Shown: positions 1-10,655 of the stretch, one piece after another
How positions within the stretch are numbered: position 1 is the first letter of the stretch
Layout of the letters: the number at the start of each line of letters is the position of its first letter
Source: Trichostrongylus colubriformis
Taxonomy: Eukaryota > Nematoda > Chromadorea > Rhabditida > Trichostrongylidae
NCBI GenBank assembly: GCA_963978905.1
Contig: OZ022261.1
Span: forward strand, 6,573,992 to 6,637,991
DNA length: 64,000 bases
Direction of reading: 5' to 3'
Made by a program: the position numbers and the translations under genes
The notes under the pieces: model-generated
Databases searched by the model: none
What the model was told of the DNA's origin: nothing
The model's input: the letters and a program-made list of their open reading frames with translations, nothing else

Positions 1-127
1 ATAACACGTAATGACACCGTGTTACGTAATGAAACGCGTATTCGCTCTCCTCATAATTGAACCACACAGCACCACATTGTATTATACAATGCTAATATCT
101 TATTGATCATTTTGGAACATAACTAAC

Positions 128-447
128 CAGCCCAAGTGTAACAAACAAATCGAGCATGAGGCCAATCCACCATCCACCCTTTTTTGTAGGCCAAATGAAG
201 GTACAGCAAAATACTAGCGAACACTGATGAGATGAACGCCATAATGGTGGCGGACCAATTCTGAAATATAACACTTCAGAACACTTGGACCTATTGTGGA
301 TTCAATGAAAATTCCGTGATTAGTGCAAATAGACTGAATTTAACGTTACAAACTCACGCGATATTGCACTGCAAAACATAGACCAGCCATAATTCCGGCA
401 CTAATACCTATAATCGCAATAGCGATCCTTACTTTCATGTTACACAT
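128..447 (-). CDS. hrg-1-like: HRG-1-type heme transporter, 5' part (two exons; cut by window edge)
   Basis: The HRG/SLC48A1 family moves heme across endosomal or plasma membranes; nematodes rely on it because they take up heme rather than make it. Exon 1 is 447-358 and ends in a GTGAGT donor. Exon 2 is 260-128, behind a TATATTTCAG acceptor, and ends in a GTTAGT donor in phase 1. The first ATG is at 447; a second in-frame ATG is at 438. The joined product begins with a membrane helix (GISAGIMAGLCFAVQYR), then NWSATIMAFISS, a second helix and LHLAYKK, which closely follow the TM1-TM2 region I recall for C. elegans HRG-1. The His in LHLAYKK lies in the region linked to heme handling in TM2. The remaining helices lie left of the window. 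Which of the nematode HRG paralogs this is cannot be settled from the N-terminal half. Confidence 0.85.
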
Positions 448-448
448 A

Positions 449-456
449 CCTGAAAT
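449..456 (-). promoter_or_regulatory. Probable trans-splice acceptor of the HRG gene
   Basis: On minus the sequence GATTTCAG lies two bases before the first ATG of the heme transporter. No coding exon is needed upstream, so this fits spliced-leader addition, as is usual in nematodes. A cis-spliced 5' UTR exon cannot be excluded. Confidence 0.5.
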
Positions 457-1132
457 CAATGAATTCCACCTAAAAGAGAAACGAAGAACCGCAAAAGGTA
501 TAATCGGCCTCTGACCGTCCACGTCTAACCAAAAGTGGAGATATTGAGGGAAATTCCAGATTAACTAGTGTTTAGGAGGAATAGAAGCGATGGCGAGACG
601 TGGATTGGATTGGGTAAAGTTTTTAGGGCAAAATTTTGCAACGCGGCGTGAAGCGTGGCACGCGTTGCGAATTTCTGTCCTAACCAGACACCTTTGATTG
701 AAAGCATTACTAGAGCCACAGATGAATAACATGGAATATTTTTGAGGAGATCAATGAATAAAAGGTCCGAAATCTAGGATCATGTCTGAACGACAAGTTC
801 AGGAGAGGAGAAAGTCCTTCCTTATGGAGATTAACGAAATGGAAAGATAATGAGAATATACACAAAATGTTACAAAACTATCCACTAGCAGCTAGACGTG
901 AAAGCATTGGCTCTAACAAGTACTAAGCATCTACAAACGAACCTTGCGTAAGTTGAACTATTTTCTCGGAAGCTTCTACACTTTCATAACGATAAACATG
1001 ATAGGCAGTCATAGCAGTGAGTCTATGAAGTGAATAAGGTCAGATGTGGGTCGGATCAAGACGAAGAAGTTTTTACGTGATTAACTTGGTCAAAAGAATG
1101 TCTGTACCGTACTAATGCAGATGGGTGTGTTA
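457..1132. other. Intergenic DNA upstream of the HRG gene, nothing recognised
   Basis: No supported gene was seen here. It includes a short stretch near 660-690 (GCGAATTTCTGTCCTAA) that recurs in similar form near 9675, 23265 and 57608. The minus-strand promoter of the heme transporter should lie in this interval. Confidence 0.4.
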
Positions 1133-1162
1133 TCAGGTAAATTTCGTTTGGTCACGTCTCAC

Positions 1163-1307
1163 CCCGTTTGACGCTTTTATGCGGGCCAGCTTATCTACTT
1201 CAATCATAATTTCATCATATGTCGCCGCGTGTTCGACGGTGTAATGACGGCCAGAGAGACCGTAAAAACCCTCGTCAGGGCGCCTTTTCGTCACCCGTGC
1301 AATGAAC
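1163..1307 (-). CDS. Candidate isolated exon, unknown protein
   Basis: On minus, a TGTGTAG acceptor is followed by an open frame that encodes FIARVTKRRPDEGFYGLSGR and continues HYTVEHAATYDEIMIEVDK, with a GTGAGA donor after KASNG at 1163. If the donor is not used, the frame stops at 1133. The composition looks coding, with mixed charge and no low complexity, and it lies on the same strand as the HRG gene. I do not recognise the family and found no partner exons. It could be the last exon of an upstream gene, a decayed exon or chance. Confidence 0.3.
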
Positions 1308-1449
1308 CTACACACTTATCTCAGCGATTTCCTTATCTTAAACGGGACATGGGTGGGATGGAAAAACAAAAACAACACTGAGTTCGGATCAGCAGGTGAA
1401 CTGCTGTTCTCAATGTTACGTCAGTGACACCTTTTGCATTTTGAAATGT

Positions 1450-1624
1450 TGGTACAGTCCATTTCGGAAAAACAGTTGGAGCGTGGCCTACGGACTTGGA
1501 TGAACATGTACCAGACTCTCTCACCCCGCCACACTCTCTTACTCTCGCCACGTACTCTCACTCTCCCCATTCACCCAAGCCCGTAGGCCACGCCCTATCT
1601 GTTTTTCCGAAATGGACTGTACTC
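1450..1624. mobile_element. Palindromic MITE, family P
   Basis: The two ends are inverted copies, GTACAGTCCATTTCGG on the left and CCGAAATGGACTGTAC on the right. Inside the ends is a second inverted block containing GTGGCCTACGGACTTG. The centre is a pyrimidine-rich run of TCTCACCCCGCCAC and CTCTCGCCAC units. Four relatives lie at 28077-28250, 31575-31692, 59926-60051 and 62756-62914. It has no coding capacity, and the TA flanks fit a Tc1/mariner-type non-autonomous element. Confidence 0.7.
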
Positions 1625-1819
1625 TTCCAAACTCGAAGATATTGTTTACATAAAGGGTGCAAGAAGCGAATCCATGAGCCGGCGCGAATCTGGGCGGTGA
1701 ACGTTCCCACCACAGCTGTGAAAAGTCATCAGGCGGAAATTCGAACTGATTTTAATTCCCTCAGATTTTCGGTTTTTGCGCTAAAAAAACAAAGAAAGTT
1801 GATTGTTTTGTGTTTCGCT

Positions 1820-2712
1820 TTCTGTGAGCTTCTTGTCTATGAAGCAGTGGTCGTGCGCAGTACATCTTTCCTGCCTCACATCGAATCGGCCACCGCGCCC
1901 TCAGCGCACCAACTGGTATTGTTGTCAACTTGGGTAACCTGACACAGTTCGAGTGTCCTGCGGCACATTAATGGTGGTGCGGACTCAAAAGTGTCACTAC
2001 TCTCATTTTTGTGAGGTTGTAAAAGGTCTGCATCAGCTTCACTACTACTCCGGTATTAATCCATGCCTTACCAGCGTAGTACACGACACAGTCTTTGAGG
2101 GAAGGGGGGGGGTTTCAAATCAAAATAAAGCTTCTGAATGCGCCATGCATTTGACTGCCAGTCTAGTTTGCTATGTCAGTTGAATGACATACACTGCCAC
2201 CCTTCCAGATAAACAAAAGCTGGCTCCATATTTTTATTCGTTTCAGCGTGGCAGCAACCCAAACCCATAACTGCTTCCAATAGAAACCGCTCAGATGAGC
2301 GAGTCGCTGTCGCGACAAAAAGGTCACGACACGGTCCTCAACACCAAGAAGGCGTTCTTCCCTCTCGCAACTCGCCCGTTCCCCGTTCATCGCGGTGGAC
2401 GGGTATCGCCCTTTAGTTGGGATTGCGAAAAACACACTACAGAAATGATTCTGTATAGTATGATTTCGATAATTACAACGCGACCGTATGGGCCACTCAC
2501 AGTGGCGTCGTATTGAGCGCGGGTTTGCGGCAGCGCTCCTTGCTTGGGTAATGGTCATCATAATCACTCTAAGGTCCTACCTCAATCCTTTCTCTCCTCC
2601 AGGATCGGTGACGTACTTTTCCGAGAGGATCGATACCGTGATTGAAGGCTGTGCTATGCCCAAACAGCGATTATGCCAGAAAGCTCGACAAATCTGCAAA
2701 ATTTGAGACGGA
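1820..2712 (+). repeat. Left arm of a large inverted duplication
   Basis: This block is the inverted counterpart of 4012-5095. Shared landmarks include TGTGAGCTTC near 1825 and 5085, GCGCAGTACATCTTT, AATCGGCCACCGCGCCC, the TGCAGACCTTTTACAACC stretch near 2030 and 4885, and a full repeat A core. The arms are about 0.9 to 1.1 kb with scattered mismatches. They enclose about 1.3 kb (2713-4011) that contains another repeat A copy and a family Q MITE. A transposon with very long terminal inverted repeats or a local inverted duplication would both fit. Confidence 0.65.
2163..2712 (-). repeat. Repeat A copy 1
   Basis: Repeat A is an unnamed dispersed repeat with a core of about 300 bp. In forward orientation the core holds GACGCCACTGTG, ATACTATACAGAATCATTTC, GGGCGATACCCGTCCACCGC and CGACTCGCTCATCTGAGCGG. 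This copy reads on minus and is part of the left inverted arm. About 180 bp of less conserved sequence precedes the core. The core is open in at least one frame on both strands, but the translation matches no family I know. Confidence 0.65.
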
Positions 2713-2889
2713 TTATACTACATTACTATTTTTCTAGGAGTGAGAAGTGTTCCTTGACACAACTATGAAAACAATAACTGCGTGACCCACACATCAAAAT
2801 TTCAGAACAGTCTCGAGTGCTCGTCTCTATGTCTCTCCAAAAAATATTGCAAACCTAGCGAAGTTATGATGTCCATGTCATGTGAAACG

Positions 2890-3440
2890 ACGCAAACCCG
2901 CGCTCAATACGACGCCACTGTGAGTGGCCCATGCGAACCCGTTCTAATCATCGAAATCATACTATACAGAATCATTTCTGTAGTGTGTTTTTCGCAATCC
3001 CAACCAAGGGGAGATACCCGTCCACCGCGATGAACGGGAAACGGGCGAGTTGCGAGCGAGAAGAACACCTTCTTGGCGTTGAGGACCGTGTCGTGACTTT
3101 TTTGTTGCGACAGCGACTCGCTCATCTGAGCGGTTTCTATTGGAAGCAGTCAGGGACCAGGGCAGCTGCACCGCTAAAAACCTGAAAATATGCAGCCAGT
3201 TCTTGTTTATCTTCAGGGAAGGTAGTTTTTCAATACCTGTCTTTCACACGGAATTTAAATCCAATTTTCAAAAAACCCAATTTTCAAAAAAATAGGTTCG
3301 TAAATCAAGTAAGAGCGGAGGGGGTGTAGTAACAGGTGCCGCGCACCCCTCTCTCATGGTGCGGTGATCAAATACTACGCCGAAGGGCAAGCAAGCCCTC
3401 CATTCACGGGATAGGTGAAGTGTATACACATTAAGTAGAA
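2890..3440 (+). repeat. Repeat A copy 2
   Basis: A forward copy with core and 3' part. The 3' part contains the poly-A-like stretch near 3270, then TAAGAGCGGAGGGGGTGTAG and GGTGCCGCGCACCC, which recur at 19926-19970 and inverted at 10110-10150. The 5' lead-in is missing. It lies between the arms of the large inverted duplication. Confidence 0.6.
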
Positions 3441-3559
3441 GTACATTGAAGCCTTTCAACAGCTCGACAAGTGATATAGGGAACTGAAAGAAGTATTCCA
3501 CAAAAAAGGTTTCTCCGCAGAGTTTGTCAGCAATAGTCACCATTTTGCTGAGTTCATAC

Positions 3560-3760
3560 TTTGCGGTGCCGGCGCAGGCGTGGCTGCGTGCCTCTGTGTC
3601 TCCGCCTTACCACCGTGTCTCGTTACCTGCGTCGTCTCTGCAACTCTTCGTGCCACTCTGTCTCGCTGCCTGTGAACGCAGCCACGCCCTGCTGGTGCTA
3701 AGTATGAACGCGACCTTACTCCTTTGCATCACATACGTATGTGGATAATGCGTACGGCGA
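3560..3760. mobile_element. MITE, family Q, diverged copy
   Basis: The sequence starts near ACTTTGCGGTGCCGGCGCAG and ends near GAACGCAGCCACGCCCTGCT followed by AAGTATGAACGCGACCTTA. The same order of blocks (TTTGCGGTG, GGCGTGGCTGCG, CTCGTTACCTGCGTCGTCTC, CGCAGCCACGCCCTGC) occurs in the copies at 25853-26015, 29512-29690, 44089-44314 and 56248-56426. Confidence 0.6.
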
Positions 3761-4011
3761 GGCCAGCTAAGCCAGTGTTATCAATGTCGTTCCGCCATCT
3801 ACTACTACTCCTGCGCGGCAGCACCGCATGGAAACGTACTCAGGTGAGGTCGCGATAAAGACCCAAGGCCCTCTCCTTACATATGTCTTCGAAAGTCGCC
3901 TCACCTTAGAGAGAACATGCCATCTCTGTTCTAATTCCTTCGCTAACCCTTATAGGCTACCTTACATTGTTGCCATTACGTCTTCATGGCGTAATGACTT
4001 TCTAATTCTAG

Positions 4012-4600
4012 AGAAAAGTAACGTCGTATGGTCCGTTCCAAATTTCGCAGATCTTTCGAACTTTTTGGAATATTCGTATTTTAGTCATAGCCTTCATCAC
4101 TGTTCCGATCCTCTCAGAAAAGTACGGCTCCGATTCTAGAGAAGAGAAAGGATTGAGGTAGGACCCTAGAGTGGTTATTATGACCATTACCCAGGCAAGG
4201 AGCGCTGCCGCAGACCCGCGCTTAATACGACGCCACTGTGTGTGGCCCATGCGGTCGCGATCTAATCGTCGAAATCATACTATACAGAATCATTTCTGTA
4301 GTGTGTTTTTCGCAATCCCAACCAAAGGGCGATACCCGTCCACCGCGATGAACGGGAAACGGGTGAGTTGCGAGCGGGAAGAACGCCTTTTTGGCGTTGA
4401 GGACCGTGTCGTGACCTTTTTGTCGCGACAGCGACTCGCTCATCTGAGCGGTTTCTATTGGAAGCAGTTATGGGTTTGGGTTGCTGCCACGCTGAAACGA
4501 ATAAAAATATGGAGCCAGCTTTTGTTTATCTGGAAGGGTGGCAGTGTATGTCATTCAACTGACATAGCAAACTAGACTGGCAGTCAAATGCATGGCGCAT
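4012..4600 (+). repeat. Repeat A copy 3
   Basis: A forward copy with the 5' lead-in (GTCGTATGGTCCG and CAGATCTTTCGAACTTTTTG, also seen at 20373 onward) and the full core. It lacks the GGAGGGGGTG part downstream. Confidence 0.6.
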
Positions 4601-5095
4601 TCGCGACAGCGACTCGCTCATCTGAGCGGTTTCCGAAGGGAAGCAGTCAGGGTTTAGGTTGTTGACACGCTGATAAAAATATGCAGCCAGTTCTTGCTCA
4701 TCTGGAGGGGTGGCAGTGTATGTCATTCAAGTGACAAAGCGAACTATACTAGCAGTCAAATGCATGGCGCATCGAAGTTCTATTTGACTTCCAACCCTCT
4801 TCCCTCACAAATTGTTTCGTGTATTCCGCTGACAGCAATAAGGCATGGATCAATACCGGAGTAGTATTCACGCCAATGCAGACCTTTTACAACCTCACAA
4901 AAATAAGAGTAGTGACACTTTTGGGTCCACAACGGCACTAATGTTCCATAGGACACCCGGATTGTGTCAGGTCATCCAAATTAATAACAATACCAGTTAG
5001 TGCGCTGCAGGGCGCGGTGGCCGATTCGATGTGAGGCAGCAAAGATGTACTGCGCACGAGCACTGCTTCATGGACAGGAAGCTCACAGAATGTCG
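4012..5095 (-). repeat. Right arm of the large inverted duplication
   Basis: This block is inverted relative to 1820-2712. It contains a forward repeat A copy (4012-4600). It also carries a tandem duplication of about 172 bp: 4424-4600 is repeated as 4602-4772, with both units ending in CAGTCAAATGCATGGCGCAT. The left arm lacks the extra unit, so the tandem step came after the arms formed or was lost from the left arm. Confidence 0.65.
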
Positions 5096-5214
5096 GACAA
5101 GTGGTGGCAGCGATGGATATGAACAAACATTATTATCACGTCTCCTATAAAATCTGGTGGATTATTCCGATTTTGTAATAAAGGTGAACAACACTGTTAT
5201 ATTGGGTCAGTCCA

Positions 5215-5575
5215 TAAGTCCATAAGTAGACTCGCCCATCAGAGTGGTTTCTAGTTGAAAGCAGTTGTGGATTAAGATGGTCTCACCACTGAAGTGATTA
5301 CAAGATTGCGACCAGCTCTCGTTGATCTGAAAGAATTTTTTTCTTTTTCACGCATATCTTTTACACCAGTTTTAAACCTCAGCTTTCAAAAAAAAAATTT
5401 CCTATCAATGCTAGTCCAAGCTAACCAGGCCTTCCATCCCTTCGGTCAAAGCCCTGAACTGAATTGTTCAGGCTCTCTCCGCAAGACACTGTATAAGCCA
5501 GTGCGTTTACCTAACATCACGATGCTAAATGGAACTAGAGTGCGCCACGCATCTCAGCAAGGAATTGATTAACGC
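5215..5575 (+). repeat. Repeat A copy 4, diverged 3' half
   Basis: It retains the end of the core (GACTCGCCCATCAGAGTGGT) and the 3' part with CAGGCCTTCCATCCCTTCGG and AATGGAACTAGAGTGCGCCA, comparable with 20000-20160. The core itself is missing. Confidence 0.5.
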
Positions 5576-6554
5576 CAAAAACTTCCATGCTCTGATTTCG
5601 TACACGGTGAATTCGAAAGTCGGGTTCTCAGTTTGACGGAAGATCAAAGTAAAATATGAATTCAAAACCAGACTATCATGATGTCGACTGAGATGGGCTT
5701 ATCGTCATGATTCAACTTAGAAAGAATTTTATCCCACGGATTGCACGCAGCTTTTCTGGAAGGTCGGTGAGGTAAAATTGCATCGCCTCCAGGGTTCATG
5801 GTGTTAGGTATAAGCAGTATTTATACGTGAGAAGAAACGAAGGAAGATTTTCTTTGGATTTTTTGACCCTCAGTAATTCTACATAGTTGACTCTTCAACA
5901 AAAATTTCAGGTGGAGTGTTTTCAAATTTTTTCATAGAGACCGGTTTTGATCCTCTGTCTAAGGGCTTTTATTGGTCTGTTGTTGGCGGTGTCTTCAATG
6001 AGTTAAGTGGTATTTTACGAGCGCTCCCTCTGCAATTTCAATCAAAACAACTTTCTTGTCGTGACCCACTAGTACGCTATTTTGCACTATTATTTATTAA
6101 CAATAGCATTTCAATTATACATTTGCTCTCAAGACTCAAGTCAAAGTAAATTTTGAGTCAACATATAGTAAAACAAACTAAAATAAATGTGTGATATATA
6201 AAACGATTCATACAGCAGGTATTATAGTGTTAGCACTTTCTCAGAAGAACTTATCATTTCTAAAATTTTAGAAAAAATGGTATATGCTCCTATAAAACCA
6301 TCATAATTCGTGCATACATTATGAAAGAATGCCAAAATGTCCGTTTCTGGTTCAGTGGCAGACCAAAGGTAGTTGACAGTCAGTAGCGAAGCTCGATTGG
6401 TGGCCGCTGAACGCCTTGGTGACTAGTAGCTCTGAAAGGAAAGAATTAAGCATTTCACTCTATACCAGTGATTTTATTGGTCCCCGCATACATAGGGGTG
6501 AGCCTAGCTACTCCAAGGCCCATTCAAAGACACCGTTAGGAGGCCGGAGCACAC
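5576..6554. other. AT-rich intergenic DNA with one weak exon-like frame
   Basis: An AAATTTCAG acceptor at about 5910 precedes an open frame on plus to 6149 encoding GVFSNFFIETGFDPLSKGFY and further hydrophobic residues. I do not recognise it and see no convincing donor. Nothing else was found. Confidence 0.25.
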
Positions 6555-9265
6555 AAAGCGACCGTCGACGCCCTAAAGACAGCATCAGGGGTGATGCGGT
6601 AATGGAGAAATCCCTACAAGAAGTCACTCACATGGTAGTCTTGGGCCTAAGAAGGCTATTCGTGGCGGAATCCCGGTGAAAAAAAGCGCCCCTCCGAACT
6701 GTAAAAACGCCGCGAAACGCCGCAACCGCTTGTCTGTTCCGCCTCTTTCATTTGTCGATACCGCCTCCCAATGACGTAATTTCCGATTGACTGGGGTAGG
6801 AGCGGCCAAGGAGATGTGGCAGGATCGAAGGTTTTGCGGCGCGCTTTCGCAGTTTTATCTTGAAACTCACTCTAAAAAGTAGATGCTGTCGTATTTCCAA
6901 ACATTCCCTTGTGTTTACTTGGCAACATGCCAATGGAAAACTAGATCAGACTACTTCCCTCTCGACGGACAGGTCGTCCGCGTCGAGAATCAACGGTGGG
7001 AAGGGCGTCCTATTTCTCGGGTTTTTGGCCATTTCCATCCGTTCTTTCTCCACTGTCCTGTCACTAGGCATCTCGACTTCCATATGCACTACTTCTTTTA
7101 CTTTTCGTCCGACTTTCCCCAAATGATGCCTTTAAGACAGCTATAATGTTGCACCGTGCAACTGGGCGAGTAGCCGTGGTGGGTGGGACACGGTGTTCAT
7201 GGCCGTTACCCCACCTTCGTGGTGGAGCAACGGTCAATATGTGGAGAGGCAAAAACCCGCTCTCACATAAGAGCAGCTCATCATTCCACGCCGAATGCGC
7301 TGAAGCACGTCTTTAATTTGGCCCTGTGATATGAGGAGGATTCTACCTTTCAGGTTTTTTTTTTGAACCATTATTCCGTTTACGGTGTCTTTGAGTGGGG
7401 TGAGGAGTAGTTACGGGATATGGATCGTGAGCTGTCAGCGCTAACTGCTATTTGAATTGATAAAAAAGGAAGAGCATTCAGGAAGGTAAATAGGCATAGA
7501 CATGGGTAGTGTCGAGCAGTGAAGCAGAAAGCGATGGAGCAGGGCTCAGACACAGTAAGAACAACAGGAAACTAAATGTGACGAACCTCGATAGTGTATT
7601 ATCGTATCCAATCAAAATACCTTGAGATCGTGGCATAAATTCCTGAAAACTCAAAACTACTTCACCGTGCATGGAAGTAGAATGTTCGAAAATGTAATGA
7701 AGTCAAAAGCAGTAATGCAATCCACCTCGAAAATATTCCAGGTGATTCTGGAAGAAAATGAAAAAGGAACTCGAGCTCCGTGTAAAGGAATCGTCCACGG
7801 AAAATGAGTTTTCATGTTGCCCATGTATTTATGTTGTATTTGCCTATTGTGTGCCACATGCAAAGTTTCACGTGAAAAATGTGGCTTCGGCTAAGATACA
7901 GCACCACAAAGACTTGGCCGGGTGGGCGGAGCCTCCAAATAAGCCCGTCCCGTCGTCCACCGCGGTCGGAAACGTATTGTGGGAACAGAAAGTTACATAA
8001 ACAGTCCCACTCTCCGTTCCCAACCATAGCGGAAGACGGGACGGAGCTTTTACTCGCAGGCCCGCTCACTCGGCCAATAAATGAGGGAGCTGTATCTTAG
8101 CCGAATCCTCCCTTTTTCGCGTGAAACTTTGCATACGGCCCTTATTAGGCAACTACAACATTAATATAAAGGGAACAAAGAAACTAATTCTTTCGTGGAC
8201 GATTCTTTCGATGAAATTTTTAGCGACGCTACAACCCTCCTTCGAAGCTCACAATACGACCCCTGCAAGTGTTGCCGTATGACATGCCCACACGAAGTAA
8301 ATGGTCACGGAACTAATGAGCGGTGGTATGAACAACTTCCGAGATAGACAAAAATACTGACATAAATTGCAATTTTCGCTTACAGGGCCCTTTTCCTCCT
8401 CATCGCTCAACTCATCGCCACTCCACTTGTCCTCCCGAAGTTTCCTCCCCTAGCTCTTGACCCTAATACAGATACTTAGGAAAGCATTAGTTGAAATTAC
8501 AGCTAATTGTGGAAAGTGACCAGTCTCCGAGTCGCAGTCGCAGGCTACCCGAGCTGAAGTGGCTTCCCGAGCGGTATCGAATGGACGGCATTAAAGGCAG
8601 TGATAGGTGAATTTCGAACAAAAGGTGAAAAAAGTAGTTAATATGACAGCCGAAATGATCAGTAATACGACGGTGAAGAGAAAACGGAAATAAATGGCAA
8701 GAAACCCGAGAAATAGGCCCCCTTCCCACCATTGATTCTCAACGCGGACGACCATTCGGTTAAAAGGCAGGTAGTTCCGACGACTCTCCCATTGACTATA
8801 GCCGTAATCAATGGAAAACAGCTTAGAAACAATACAAAAACTTGAGAGGCATTCCATCGTTAACTGCAGACGAGTGAAGACAACAAGTGAGAAATAAAAA
8901 AAAGAAAAAAAATAAAATTTCACAAACTCTACGGATAACCATAAAAAGAGTGAAAAAGATAACCAGCTGATTAGAAAAGGGTCTGCGACATTCCTATTCA
9001 CGAAAGCGCGCCGCGATCGCTCCAACCCAGCCGCAGCTCCTTGGCCACTCCCATAGTAGCCAATCAGGAAGAGGTCGGGCCTGTCATCCAAAGGCGTCAG
9101 CTTTTATCCGCCGCTGTCCTTATAGCTCGGGGGTGCGCTTTTCGACGGAGATTCCGCCACAAATGGGCTTCTTAGACCCTTAGTTTCCATGTAGGTGACT
9201 TCTTTTGAGGGTTTTTCATTAGACACATTACTCCTAACGCTAACCTCGGACGGCTTTTTTGGATT
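6555..9265. mobile_element. Element-like structure with about 600 bp inverted arms
   Basis: The left arm, about 6555-7145, and right arm, about 8588-9265, are inverted copies. Shared landmarks are GAAGTCACNNACATGG, CTAAGAAG followed by GTGGCGGAATC, AAAAGCGC, a block with CGAGAATCAACGGTGGGAAG, and TTTCTCGGGTTTTTGGCCAT. The 1.45 kb interior shows no transposase. It contains a G/C-rich block at 7145-7260 and a nested family U MITE (7784-8209). The architecture is that of a long-TIR, probably non-autonomous DNA transposon; arm identity is moderate, so it is not recent. Confidence 0.6.
7784..8209. mobile_element. Foldback MITE, family U, copy 1
   Basis: The ends are long inverted repeats of about 115 bp, starting AAAGGAATCGTCCACGGAAA and ending with TTCGTGGACGATTCTTTC. 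Each arm carries TATTTATGTTGTATTTGCCT or its diverged complement, CAAAGTTTCACG and GGCTAAGATACAGC. The middle is a second, GC-rich inverted block (CCCGTCCCGTCGTCC against GACGGGACGGAGC). Related copies are at 29075-29504 and 17498-17947. Confidence 0.75.
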
Positions 9266-9899
9266 GTCTATATGTACGGGACACTGCGAGAAGTCAAACT
9301 ATAGAAACAGCCCGACCTTTAGATCTGTAAGCCCCTAACGCTCTACGGAATCGCATCTCAGCACTTCTGCTGCTGATAGCAAGTACAGGCGTATTCCTCG
9401 CCGATGTGCTAGTAAAAATAAGCAAAAGAGACCCAAACAGCATAACATACAATGCGCAACGTATTTTATATCGTTGCAAGTATGCTGAGTTATTTGCAAA
9501 AGCAAACGCAATGCAAGCAGAAGCCAAAGCTAAATCAAGTCAAAAACCAGGACTGTTGTATTTTGAATAAAAATGAGATGTTCGTGGCAAACCTAAAGAA
9601 CTATTAATAGCTTTGGACCTTATAAATACAACGCCCTTAGCCTGCACTCGTCGCAGGTCAAACGCCGCAACACGAATTTTCTGTCATAATGGCACACTCC
9701 GTACAGTAGCGTAGTATCCGGTGCAATGCGAACGATTAAGTTCGGTAGAGCACAAGTGCCACTTGGCATTTGCGTAGTACAGAATTAAATCATACCTCTT
9801 ATTCATCACTATAAAGTTGTTGACAAGTCCTGTAATAGCAAGTCTGGGTGGCATAAGGGATGAAGGATTAAGCTTTTGGAGTTGATCAAACACTTTCGT
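9266..9899. other. Intergenic DNA, no supported gene
   Basis: A minus frame at 9527-9294 contains a membrane-like segment (ALYVMLFGSLLLIFTS) but has no splice signals or family match, and I do not call it a gene. The motif ACGAATTTTCTGTCATAATG at 9671 recurs in variant form elsewhere in the window. Confidence 0.3.
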
Positions 9900-10655
9900 G
9901 GGATGCGCCACGCATTCTAATTCCATTCAGAAACGTGGTAGAAGGTGAAACCGATTTGGCCTGCACAATGACTTGTGGGCCAGCCGATGTACAAGTCAGT
10001 GTTTTTGTTCTCCTAGATGAATCAGGCACCAATTCATCTACCCCGCAGGGATGGAAGGTTCGGTTGGCCTGGGCGGGCGCTGATGCAGTATTTGAACCCC
10101 GCACCACGAGAGTGGGGTGCACCTTTCGTTACACCCATCCGCTCCTACTTGATTTACGAAGTTATTTTTTTAAAATTGGATTAAAATTTGGTGTAAAACA
10201 TAGGTATGAAAAAACTACCTTTCACAAGTAGTGGATGCATATTTTTAATTTTTCAGCGGTGCAGCTACCCTGATCCATCACTGCTTTCAATAAGAAACCG
10301 CTCAGATGAGCGAGTCGCTGTCGCGACAAAAAAGTCACGACACGGTCCTCAACGCCTGGCGTTCTTCCCGCTCGCAACTCGCCCGTTCCCCGTTCATCGC
10401 GGTAGACGGGTATCGCCCTTTGACTGGGATTGCGAAAAACACACTACAGAAATGATTCTGTATAGTATGATTTCGAAGATTAGAACGCGACCGCATGGGC
10501 CACACACAGTGGCGTCGTACCAAGCGCGGGTTTGCGGCGGCGCTCCTTGCATGGGGAATGGTTACCATAATCACTCTAGAGTTCTACCCCAATCCTTTCT
10601 CTCCTCCAGAATAGGTGACGTACTCTTTCGAGATGATCGAAGCACTAACTTGAAC
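9900..10655 (-). repeat. Repeat A copy 5, near full length
   Basis: A minus copy running from lead-in through core (about 10300-10570) to the 3' part, ending in GCGCCACGCATTCTAATTCC at 9905. Together with copy 7 it defines an element of about 750 bp. The 3' part contains ATGGAAGGTTCGGTTGGCCT (the complement of the AAGCCTTCCATCC block) and GGGGTGCACC. Confidence 0.65.

Noticed and set aside
4171..4575. 134-codon frame that recurs at other sites
   Set aside because: It is the repeat A core; opposite-strand frames are equally open and no protein family is matched.
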